Shown in pieces: positions 27,325 through 34,081 of a stretch of 64,000 bases of DNA; the first letter of the stretch is position 1; each line of letters opens with the position of its first letter. Made by a program: the position numbers and the translations under genes. Under the pieces are notes generated by a model that worked only from the letters and a program-made list of their open reading frames with translations, had not been told where the DNA came from and did no database searches. The stretch is from an uncultured Rhodospirillales bacterium. GTDB lineage: Bacteria > Pseudomonadota > Alphaproteobacteria > Azospirillales > Azospirillaceae. Where the stretch lies: assembly GCA_903931735.1 (NCBI GenBank), contig CAIZDL010000065.1, forward strand, positions 1-64,000, in the 5' to 3' direction.

Positions 27325-27483
27325 AACTCTCGGAAATCGGAGCCAATACTGGTGGATCAATCTGCCTGCCTTGGATTGCCGTTCCCCACCGTTATGGGTG
27401 CTGTGTTTGGTGTCGTCCCTGGAACTACAGACTGATGCGTCGGGCGAGTCCGTCCGGCGCGGCTTGCGACGTTGGAGATTGGG

Positions 27484-27693
27484 ATGCCCACTGGCACCGT
27501 GAAGTGGTTCAACAGCACCAAGGGTTATGGCTTCATTCAGCCGGACGACGGCTCAGCCGATGTGTTCGTGCACATTTCGGCGGTGGAGCGTGCCGGAATC
27601 GGTAATCTGAAGGAAGGCCAGAAGCTTTCTTTCGAACTGGTCAAGGATCCGCGCAAGGGTAAGACCTCGGCGGAAAACCTCAAGACGCTGTGA
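27484..27693 (+). CDS. Cold-shock protein, CspA family
   Basis: A 69-residue OB-fold protein with both nucleic-acid-binding motifs: RNP1 as KGYGFIQPD and RNP2 as VFVHISAVE. It is an RNA chaperone that binds single-stranded RNA or DNA. The start is ATG 27484 preceded by GGAGA. The 159-base upstream gap after the XdhC-like gene could hold a long, temperature-responsive 5' leader, as in many csp genes, but I could not fold it. It is followed by a strong terminator, so it is a monocistronic unit. Confidence 0.95.
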   Translation: MPTGTVKWFNSTKGYGFIQPDDGSADVFVHISAVERAGIGNLKEGQKLSFELVKDPRKGKTSAENLKTL

Positions 27694-27720
27694 TCCGTCA
27701 CCGTTGAGATCAGGGAAAGG

Positions 27721-27750
27721 CGGGCGTCCGATGAGGGCGCCCGCTTTTTC
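27721..27750 (+). terminator. Rho-independent terminator of the cold-shock gene
   Basis: GCGGGCGTCC / GGGCGCCCGC pair fully (one G-U) across a GATGA loop, followed by TTTTT. Confidence 0.85.
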
Positions 27751-27855
27751 GTGTCTTTTTCGCGGTGTCGACCCAGCCCTGCGCTGGCGTGCAGTGTGCA
27801 GACGGCCCGGTCGGCCCGATATCTCTTTCACGTTGTCATGCTGATGGAGGACGTG

Positions 27856-27996
27856 ATGCGTTCGAAATTTTTGACCCGGCTCGACAAGATGCTGAGGCAT
27901 GGTGGAGAGACCGAAATCGCTATCGCGAGGCAGTGGAGCTTGCTGTCGAGCCCTTCGGCCGCCGCAAGTAAGGGGCCGTCGGGGGCTGCCCACTAA
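27856..27996 (+). pseudogene. Short ORF, possibly a frameshifted small gene
   Basis: ATG 27856 has a very good ribosome site (GGAGG five bases upstream) and opens MRSKFLTRLDKML. In this frame the protein then turns into Ser/Ala-rich text and ends at 27996 (46 residues). In the +2 frame the same DNA reads QDAEAWWRDRNRYREAVELA and ends in GRRK at 27971, which looks far more like real protein. Either this is a small gene with one indel or an error near 27890-27895, or the 46-residue frame is a genuine unusual peptide. I do not recognise a family. Confidence 0.35.
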
Positions 27997-28142
27997 GTCC
28001 GGTCTTGCTTGGCCGTAGCCGTTTAGGCCAGCGCCATGGCTTGCGCGCTGGCGGGGCCGCCGGGGGGCGCTGCTGTATTTGTCGCCCAGGCGATTTCCCC
28101 GTCCGTTCCAAACCCCCAGTAACCAGAGCAGCGCAAAAAAAG

Positions 28143-28164
28143 GGGGCCGGATTCTACCGGCCCC
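28143..28164. terminator. Strong hairpin flanked by A- and pyrimidine-rich runs
   Basis: Perfect stem GGGGCCGG / CCGGCCCC with a six-base loop. It is preceded by seven A residues and followed by a pyrimidine-rich tail, so it could end transcripts from either side. It would close any transcript from the short ORF at 27856. Confidence 0.6.
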
Positions 28165-28439
28165 GCCCTTTGGTTGCCTTCGTCGTTGGCGTTTGGTTCG
28201 TGCCGTTAGCCAGTGGCGGCGGCATTCGGGCGCGGCGCTCCGGCCCAGTGCCCCCGCGCAAAGTGGCCCAGTGACCACTCCACAGGGTGACCACCCCACT
28301 GGCGGCGTGGCCGGGCGGGCGCGGCGCTCGACCACGTACAGCCAAAAGCCCGGCGGCCCGTGCAGGCAACGACAGGTCCGGGCAGCGACGAGATTGAACC
28401 GGGCAGCGGCGAGATCGGATCCCGCCAGACGGGCCGCAG

Positions 28440-28652
28440 TTAGACGAACATATCCATCGCCTGGCCCCGCTGGAGCGAGCTTTGGAGTGTGTCGTTGCGC
28501 GATTGTTGATTATGCACAGCGTTTGCCGAGCCCCGGTTGATGATGCTCTCGGCTGTTTGAGAGCCCTTTTGCGCGGAAAGCTGCACCGTCTGCGCAGATA
28601 GCTTCTGGCTTTGCTGGAAGTATTGGACTGAAGCGATTCCCCCGACAGACAT
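28440..28652 (-). CDS. Small Gln/Ser-rich hypothetical protein
   Basis: A 70-residue protein. The start ATG 28652 is preceded by GGAGA at ideal spacing, which argues for a real gene; the track ORF's 24 extra residues are discounted. It opens MSVGGIASVQYFQQSQKLSA, has an amphipathic Gln/Ser-rich middle with QLSAQKGSQTAESIINRG, and ends RGQAMDMFV. There is no signal peptide, Cys or membrane helix. Its size and its MSV start resemble the small gene at 20292, though the sequences are otherwise different. I do not recognise a family. Confidence 0.6.
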   Translation of the reverse strand: MSVGGIASVQYFQQSQKLSAQTVQLSAQKGSQTAESIINRGSANAVHNQQSRNDTLQSSLQRGQAMDMFV

Positions 28653-28764
28653 GGTGTTCTCCATTGGTTTGGGTGCGGCAGGGCAAGGCACCGGCCTCAT
28701 TCTGTAAGGCCCAGCTACTACCATATAACAAACCCTAAGGGCGCGTCAAGCGCTCGAGTCGACC

Positions 28765-28817
28765 TTAGAGCGGGCAGCGTCCGGGGTGGCTTATCCCATA
28801 GCGTTGATCCGCTCTAA
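28765..28817 (-). repeat. 53-bp palindromic repeat, copy 1
   Basis: TTAGAGCGG at the left end and CCGCTCTAA at the right end are perfect inverted ends. The interior has CGGGGTGG and ATAGCGTTGAT. The whole element matches the reverse complement of the element at 31993-32045, with about nine internal differences. Confidence 0.8.
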
Positions 28818-28912
28818 AACCGGCTGGTGGGTCTGGGTGGCTCCGCACGAGCGGGCGCTGTGCGCGAAAGAGAGATGCGGAATTCGGGTCGCCTTCGCGG
28901 TTGGATTTGGGT

Positions 28913-29980
28913 ATGGTGCGATCGAGACTAAGGATCAAAGGGGTGGTGGTGGATACCCAGGTGGTGAGTGAGCGGGCGGGCAGGCTCGGGCTGGTGCCGT
29001 TGTCGGCATCCGGGCGGCCGGTTTTTGCCGCGCTTGATCTTGGCACCAACAATTGCCGCTTGCTGATTGCGCGCGCCCAAAGTGGCGGTTTCCGGGTGAT
29101 CGACGCCTTTTCCCGCATTGTCCGGCTGGGCGAGGGGCTGAGCCGCAGCGACCGGTTGTCGGAGCGCGCGGTGGAGCGGACGCTGGCGGCATTGCGGGTG
29201 TGCGGCACCAAAATCCAGCGCCGGTGCGTGACGGCGTTAAGGGCCGTTGCCACCGAGGCTTGCCGTCGCGCGATCAATTGCGATGATTTTCTGGAGCAGG
29301 CGATCCGCGAGACCGGGATTGCCCTCGAAATTATTTCCAGCACCGAAGAAGGGCGGCTGGCGCTGGCCGGCTGTTCGCCGCTGCTCGATGCGGAGGTGCC
29401 TTACGCGCTGGTGTTCGACATCGGCGGCGGGTCCACCGAGATTATGTGGCTGGAGCTAATGGGGTGGGGCCGTCCGCCCCGGCTGATCGACCAGATTTCG
29501 CTGAGACATGGCGTGGTCAGCCTCGCCGAGCAATATGGCAGCGATGAAATCGACGATCGATCTTATTCCCTGATGGTCGAGACCGTGGCGGCTTCGGTCG
29601 AACCGTTTGAGCGGCGTAATAATATCCGGGCTGCGGTGGCGCTCGGCAAGGTTCAATTGCTGGGGACTTCGGGCACAGTCACGACTCTGGCCGGGGTTAA
29701 TCTTGGCTTGGCGCGGTATGAACGCTCGATCATCGATGGCAGCCACCTTAGTGTTGCCCATGCCCGTCTGGTGACCCTTCATTTGAAGGAGATGGACTAC
29801 CACCAGCGCGCGGCTCACCCTTGCATCGGCTATGATCGCGCCGATCTGGTGATGGCCGGCTGCGCGGTGCTCGAGGCGATTTGTGACATCTGGCCGTTCG
29901 AGCGTCTGCGGATCGCCGACCGGGGCCTGCGCGAGGGCATTCTCGCCGATTTTATCGACAGCCTTAAGAGTACAGCCTGA
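28913..29980 (+). CDS. Exopolyphosphatase / guanosine pentaphosphate phosphatase, Ppx/GppA family
   Basis: About 355 residues of the ASKHA phosphatase fold. The phosphate-1 motif is AALDLGTNNCRLLIARA. The middle segment TALRAVATEACRRAINCDDF is followed by the catalytic EIISSTEEGRLALAG. The phosphate-2 motif is VFDIGGGSTEIMWLEL. Members hydrolyse polyphosphate or pppGpp. It is shorter than E. coli Ppx, matching the two-domain form common in alphaproteobacteria. The start is uncertain: ATG 28913 is used, but TTG 28901 and GTG codons near 28943 are possible. rlmE starts four bases after its stop, so the pair is co-transcribed; ppx/gppA-rlmE is a common alphaproteobacterial pair. Confidence 0.93.
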   Translation: MVRSRLRIKGVVVDTQVVSERAGRLGLVPLSASGRPVFAALDLGTNNCRLLIARAQSGGFRVIDAFSRIVRLGEGLSRSDRLSERAVERTLAALRVCGTKIQRRCVTALRAVATEACRRAINCDDFLEQAIRETGIALEIISSTEEGRLALAGCSPLLDAEVPYALVFDIGGGSTEIMWLELMGWGRPPRLIDQISLRHGVVSLAEQYGSDEIDDRSYSLMVETVAASVEPFERRNNIRAAVALGKVQLLGTSGTVTTLAGVNLGLARYERSIIDGSHLSVAHARLVTLHLKEMDYHQRAAHPCIGYDRADLVMAGCAVLEAICDIWPFERLRIADRGLREGILADFIDSLKSTA

Positions 29981-29984
29981 AATC

Positions 29985-30701
29985 ATGGCCGGAAAAAAAA
30001 CAACGCGGCCCGGGGCGGAGAGCCGTACAGCGGCGGTGCGGGTCAAGACTGCGCGCAAACGCACCATCTCCTCAACTTTGTGGCTGGAACGCCAGCTCAA
30101 CGATCCTTATGTCGCCGAGGCGGGGCGTCTTGGCTATCGGTCGCGGGCAGCCTTCAAACTGCTGCAACTCGATGAGCGGTTCGGGCTCTTGCGTCCGGGG
30201 ATGCGGCTGGTGGATCTGGGTGCGGCACCCGGCGGCTGGACCCAGGTTGCGGTCGAGCGGATTCGGCCGACGGAAACCCTGGGTCGGGTGGTCGGGCTCG
30301 ATATTCTGGAAATGGCGCCTTTGCCGGGGGCGGATTTGATGCTGGCCGATTTTCTCGACGAAACGGCGCCGGATCGTTTGCGGGCGCTGCTGGGCGGGCC
30401 GGCGGACTTGGTGCTGAGCGACATGGCCGCCCCCACCACCGGCCATGCCGGGACGGATCATCTGCGAATCACGGCGCTGGCGGAAGCGGCCTATGAGTTC
30501 ACTTATGGGGTGCTGTCGCCGGGCGGGGCCTTTGTTTGCAAATTATTTCAGGGCGGCGCCGAGCGGGAGTTGTTGCAGCGGTTGAAGCGCGATTTTGCCC
30601 AGGTTCGCCACGCCAAGCCGCCTGCGAGCCGCGCCGACAGCTCCGAGACCTATTTGGTGGCCACCGGTTTTCGGGCCGAGGGAGCAGATCATCGCGATTA
30701 G
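29985..30701 (+). CDS. rlmE: 23S rRNA (uridine-2'-O)-methyltransferase RlmE
   Basis: A 238-residue FtsJ/RrmJ-family enzyme that methylates U2552 of 23S rRNA (E. coli numbering). The SAM-binding motif I is LVDLGAAPGGWTQVA. The K-D-K-E catalytic set can be placed at RAAFKLLQ, LVLSDMAAPTTGH, FVCKLFQGG and SSETYLVATGF. A basic N-terminal extension (GKKTTRPGAESRTAAVRVKT) may bind rRNA. ATG 29985 is used; the track ORF runs back into ppx. Loss of RlmE slows 50S assembly and growth in heat. Confidence 0.97.
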   Translation: MAGKKTTRPGAESRTAAVRVKTARKRTISSTLWLERQLNDPYVAEAGRLGYRSRAAFKLLQLDERFGLLRPGMRLVDLGAAPGGWTQVAVERIRPTETLGRVVGLDILEMAPLPGADLMLADFLDETAPDRLRALLGGPADLVLSDMAAPTTGHAGTDHLRITALAEAAYEFTYGVLSPGGAFVCKLFQGGAERELLQRLKRDFAQVRHAKPPASRADSSETYLVATGFRAEGADHRD

Positions 30702-30774
30702 ATGATTTTCGCTGTAGCGTGGTTCGAAATGGTTTGCTATATAGCCGTCCGTCGCCTGTTTGGCGGCGCACTGA

Positions 30775-30849
30775 TGCGGGATAGCTCAGCGGTAGAGCAA
30801 TCGGCTGTTAACCGATCGGTCCTCGGTTCGAATCCGAGTCCCGCAGCCA
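30775..30849 (+). tRNA. tRNA-Asn (anticodon GTT)
   Basis: A full cloverleaf can be read. The acceptor stem is TGCGGGA / TCCCGCA with discriminator G and encoded CCA. The D arm is GCTC-AGCGGTA-GAGC. The anticodon arm is ATCGG-CTGTTAA-CCGAT with anticodon GTT. The T arm is CTCGG-TTCGAAT-CCGAG. Confidence 0.97.
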
Positions 30850-30879
30850 CGATGACTTAGACGAAGACTCTTCGTGAGT

Positions 30880-30903
30880 GGCCGGGTCCGAAAGGGTCCG
30901 GCC
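30880..30903 (+). terminator. Hairpin terminator after tRNA-Asn
   Basis: GGCCGGGTCC / GGGTCCGGCC forms a ten-pair stem (two G-U) around a GAAA tetraloop, followed by CTCTTG. The T-tract is poor, so termination strength is uncertain. Confidence 0.55.
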
Positions 30904-31034
30904 CTCTTGTCGTTTGGGGAGCATTTGGAGGGGCCGGGCCGGTGGGTTCGCCACGGTGGACCCGCGCGGGGGTTTGGTGTATCTTTGCGCATGGTGTCTG
31001 CTCAAGGGCACTGGTAAAAAGCGGCGTTGCGATC

Positions 31035-31967
31035 ATGGCCGATTTCGATTCCTCCGCTCCGTCTCAGGTGAGGCCGGCGGCACCGGCTTCGGGCCGGCAT
31101 CGGGCGCCGCGTCCGCAGCGCAGGCCCGTGGCGTCCGAGGGCGATGCTGGCGGTGATGATTTCGTTGTGGCGCTGACGGCGCCGCGCAAGCCCACACGGG
31201 CTGCTGCCGGAGCCACCACCAGTGTTGCCTCGGCCGACGAGGCCTTTATGCCGGTGCCGGGGCGCAAGCCGGTGGCAGCGCAATCGGCGAAAGCCAACTC
31301 GATGGAGGTTTTTACCGAGAGCGCGCGGTCGGCGGCGCGGATTGCCAATGTCAGTTTTGCCGACGTGATGGCCAAGGCCGCCCAGGAGAGCAATTTTAAC
31401 GTCGATAGCCGCACCAGCGGCAGTTCCGCTGCCGGGCCGTTTCAGTTCATCGAGCAAACCTGGCTCGACATGATCAAGCGCCACGGTTCCGCCTACGGGT
31501 TAGGCAAGGAGGCGGCGCAGATCAAGATGCACCATGGTGTGGCCTCGGTCTCCGACCCCTCCGTGCGTCAACATCTGCTCGACTTGCGCAAGGATGTTGC
31601 GTTGTCGTCGGGGATGGCGGCCCGCTATCTTGACGAGTCGGGCAAGGATCTCGCCCGCGCGCTCCATCGCAAACCGACCGAAACGGAAAGCCGGATGGCT
31701 TATTTCTTGGGTCCGGGCGGCGCGGCGAAGCTGATCAGAGCCGCCCAAAGCAATCCCGATGGGCCGTCGGACGCCGTTTTGCCCCAGGCCGCAGCGGCCA
31801 ACCGGCCGCTTTTTTACGGGGCGGCGGGCGCGCTCTCCAATCGGCAGGCGGTGACGAGGATTTCTCATTTCGTCAGCCATAGCCTCAAGGACTTCGCGGC
31901 GCTCGGCCGGGAGGAGCGCCCCGTTACCACCGACCGGGTGGTATCGCCTGATCCGAATGTCGGTTAG
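31035..31967 (+). CDS. Lytic transglycosylase SLT-like protein
   Basis: About 310 residues from ATG 31035. A low-complexity, basic N-terminus (RHRAPRPQRRPVA, alanine-rich to ~90) precedes an SLT/lysozyme-like core. The probable catalytic Glu is in VMAKAAQESNFNVDSRTSGS, followed by SSAAGPFQFIEQTWLDMIKR, the Gly-x-x-Gln-Phe element of this fold. Such enzymes cleave peptidoglycan to leave 1,6-anhydro-muramic ends. No Sec signal peptide is visible, so secretion may be by another route, for example with the flagellar rod. A small palindromic repeat follows. The enzyme call is good; the cellular role is open. Confidence 0.82.
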   Translation: MADFDSSAPSQVRPAAPASGRHRAPRPQRRPVASEGDAGGDDFVVALTAPRKPTRAAAGATTSVASADEAFMPVPGRKPVAAQSAKANSMEVFTESARSAARIANVSFADVMAKAAQESNFNVDSRTSGSSAAGPFQFIEQTWLDMIKRHGSAYGLGKEAAQIKMHHGVASVSDPSVRQHLLDLRKDVALSSGMAARYLDESGKDLARALHRKPTETESRMAYFLGPGGAAKLIRAAQSNPDGPSDAVLPQAAAANRPLFYGAAGALSNRQAVTRISHFVSHSLKDFAALGREERPVTTDRVVSPDPNVG

Positions 31968-31992
31968 AGCATCATGGGCTAACTTTTTGTTT

Positions 31993-32045
31993 TTAGAGCG
32001 GATCAACGCTACGGGGTGAGTCCACCCCGTAGCTGCCCGCTCTAA
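31993..32045 (+). repeat. 53-bp palindromic repeat, copy 2
   Basis: TTAGAGCGG ... CCGCTCTAA ends, with a perfect internal stem GCTACGGGGTG / CACCCCGTAGC. It is the same element as 28765-28817 in the opposite orientation. Preceded by TTTTTGTTTT, and lying after the transglycosylase stop, it may also act as a terminator. Confidence 0.85.
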
Positions 32046-32154
32046 CTGTTTTTGCGGAATCCTGTTTGCACTGCACCCGCCGAACCCGGTATTGTTTTCC
32101 TGGCGTGATACGCAGCCGGGGTGGGGCGGCGGCGCGAAAAAGTGGGGGCAAGGG

Positions 32155-32622
32155 ATGGCTGGACAGGTTGAAGCGCGGCTGGCGGAATTGGGGATCGAGC
32201 TGCCAAGGGCCCCCGGTGCCGCTGCGGCCTATGTGCCTTTCACGCGGGTGGGTGATTTGCTGTTCGTGGCCGGGCAACTGCCGATGTATATGGGCGAGTT
32301 GCACTTTGTCGGCAAAGTTGGGTTGGAATTCTCGATCGAGGAAGGGCAGGCGGCAGCGCGGCAGTGCGGCGTTAACCTTATTGCCCAGGTCGCCGATGCT
32401 CTCGATGGCGATCTCGACCGGTTGGTGCGCTGCGTGAAGCTGGGTGGTTTCGTTAACACCACGCCCGATTTCCGCGATCATCCCAAGGTGTTGAATGGCG
32501 CGTCGCAATTGATGATTCAGGTTTTTGGCGATATTGGCCGCCACGCCCGGTTTGCGGTCGGGGTCAACTCGTTGCCGTTTGGCGCCTGTGTTGAGATCGA
32601 CGGCATCTTTCAGGTTCGTTGA
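32155..32622 (+). CDS. RidA / YjgF-family protein
   Basis: A 155-residue protein of the RidA superfamily. Family features include the strand DLLFVAGQLPMYMGELHF, the helix AARQCGVNLIAQVADALDGD, VRCVKLGGFVNTTPDFRDHP, then VLNGASQLMIQVFGDIGRHA and a C-terminal RFAVGVNSLPFGACVEID. RidA members deaminate reactive enamines or imines; this one lacks the Arg of the canonical RidA active-site motif at the usual end (PFGACVEI instead of P-x-x-A-x-VEI/E with R), so its chemistry may differ. The start is ATG 32155. The next gene begins six bases downstream, so they are an operon. Confidence 0.85.
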   Translation: MAGQVEARLAELGIELPRAPGAAAAYVPFTRVGDLLFVAGQLPMYMGELHFVGKVGLEFSIEEGQAAARQCGVNLIAQVADALDGDLDRLVRCVKLGGFVNTTPDFRDHPKVLNGASQLMIQVFGDIGRHARFAVGVNSLPFGACVEIDGIFQVR

Positions 32623-32628
32623 CCAGTC

Positions 32629-33816
32629 ATGAGCGCGGGCGATCGGGGCACGGTGGGGGCGGGCGACATTTCCGCCGATTTGCTTTTTGGCGTCGGCCGG
32701 GTCGATGCCGCCGACTGGGATGCGTGTGCCGGCGGGGGCGACCCCTTCACCAGTCACGCCTTCTTTTTGGCGCTTGAAAATAGCGGCGCCGTTTCCGGGC
32801 GTACCGGGTGGTTGCCGTTGCATCTGGGGGTGCGGGATCGCTGTTGCCCTGCCAATCCGCGCGGGCGGCTGGCGGCGGTGGTACCGCTCTACCTTAAAAG
32901 CCACTCCTATGGCGAGTATGTGTTCGACCAGGGGTGGGCCGAGGCCTATGAGCGCGCGGGCTTGCAGTATTACCCCAAGCTTCAGATCGCGGTGCCGTTT
33001 ACCCCGGTGACCGGACGGCGGCTGTTGATCCGGCCCGATGCCGACCCGGCGGTGCTGCCGGCGCTGGTGGGAACGCTGGAGCAGGTGGCGCGCCACCAAA
33101 AGGTGTCGTCGATCCATGCCACTTTTTGCACCGAATCGGAATGGCGGGCGCTGGGGGAGACCGGGTGGTTGCAACGGTTGGGGGTGCAATATCATTGGAC
33201 CAATCGCGGCTATCACAGCTTCGACGCGTTTTTGGAAACGTTGACCGCCCGCAAGCGCAAGGCGATCCGTAAGGAGCGGGAAGCGGTGGCCGCCAGTGGC
33301 GTGCGTCTGCACACGCTGGTTGGCGCTGAGATCAAGGGCGAGCACTGGGATGCCTTTCACCGTCACTATGTCGACACCACCGACCGTAAGTGGGGTCTCG
33401 CCTATCTCAACCGGGAGTTTTTTCATTTGTTGGGCGCGGCGATGGCCGACCGGGTGATGTTGGTGATGGCCGAGCAAGACGGCCGGTGGATCGGCGGCGC
33501 GCTCAATCTGATCGGCGATGATGCGCTTTACGGGCGCAATTGGGGCGGGCCTCAGGACATTCCGTTTTTGCATTTCGAGGCGTGTTATTACCGGGCCATC
33601 GATTTTGCCATTGCCCACGGCCTGAAGCGGGTCGAGGCCGGCGCCCAGGGCGAGCACAAACTTCAGCGGGGCTACGAGCCGGTGTTCACCTATAGCGCCC
33701 ACTGGGTGCGCAAATGCGGCGTCCGTGAGGTGCTGGTCCAACATTTGGAGCAGGAGTGTGCGGCGATGGTGGCGCTGAAAGCCGAGTTGGACGCCGCTCT
33801 CCCCTATCGGGCGTAA
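32629..33816 (+). CDS. COG3146 / DUF482 acyltransferase-like protein
   Basis: A 395-residue cytoplasmic protein of the GNAT/FemAB-like group often annotated as peptidogalycan biosynthesis protein. Hallmarks are DPFTSHAFFLALENSGAV, LYLKSHSYGEYVFDQGWAEA, GLQYYPKLQIAVPFTPVTGR, FLETLTARKRKAIRKEREAV, LYGRNWGGPQDIPFLHFEAC, and EAGAQGEHKLQRGYEPVFTY toward the end. Biochemical function has not been established to my knowledge. It is probably co-transcribed with the RidA gene. The layout fits the family along its whole length. Confidence 0.88.
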   Translation: MSAGDRGTVGAGDISADLLFGVGRVDAADWDACAGGGDPFTSHAFFLALENSGAVSGRTGWLPLHLGVRDRCCPANPRGRLAAVVPLYLKSHSYGEYVFDQGWAEAYERAGLQYYPKLQIAVPFTPVTGRRLLIRPDADPAVLPALVGTLEQVARHQKVSSIHATFCTESEWRALGETGWLQRLGVQYHWTNRGYHSFDAFLETLTARKRKAIRKEREAVAASGVRLHTLVGAEIKGEHWDAFHRHYVDTTDRKWGLAYLNREFFHLLGAAMADRVMLVMAEQDGRWIGGALNLIGDDALYGRNWGGPQDIPFLHFEACYYRAIDFAIAHGLKRVEAGAQGEHKLQRGYEPVFTYSAHWVRKCGVREVLVQHLEQECAAMVALKAELDAALPYRA

Positions 33817-33826
33817 CGGTCCATTG

Positions 33827-34081
33827 CTAATCCTCGGGCAGCCGCCGTTTGGTGTTGCCATCCCGCGATTCGACGGCAATGGCGATCAAGGCCACCACCC
33901 CTCCCCAGAGCACGAAGATGTAAACGAACAACACCGGCCAGCCCATCAAAGTCACCGGTTGTCCAAATACCCGGAGCAGGGGCGGCGTGAAGGCAACGAC
34001 GGCAAATAAAAACAGCGCGATCAACCGGTCATTGCGGTAGGCGACCGGCGGCACCACATTGTCGGGGGTCGAGGAGGTCAT
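33827..34081 (-). CDS. Small two-helix membrane protein in the sensor-exonuclease operon
   Basis: An 84-residue protein with two hydrophobic helices: LIALFLFAVVAFTPPLL and VLFVYIFVLWGGVVALIAIAV, separated by RVFGQPVTLMGWP. The shape resembles small DUF3311-like membrane subunits that sit beside sodium:solute symporters, but no transporter follows here. The start overlaps the stop of the upstream sensor-exonuclease gene by four bases (ATGA), so they are translationally coupled. No function is assigned. Confidence 0.72.
   Translation of the reverse strand: MTSSTPDNVVPPVAYRNDRLIALFLFAVVAFTPPLLRVFGQPVTLMGWPVLFVYIFVLWGGVVALIAIAVESRDGNTKRRLPED

Larger units (their letters stand above)
27751..28439. 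other. Region with little recognisable coding content
   Basis: Apart from the short ORF at 27856 and the hairpin at 28143, I see no supported gene here. Track ORFs in this stretch are GC-rich frames without ribosome sites or family motifs. Near 28376-28420 there is a short imperfect direct repeat (GGGCAGCGACGAGATTG then GGGCAGCGGCGAGATCG). Confidence 0.4.

Noticed and set aside
30775-30849. tRNA-Asn as an integration (att) site for an island
   Set aside because: No integrase and no duplicated 3' tRNA fragment was seen on either side within the window.
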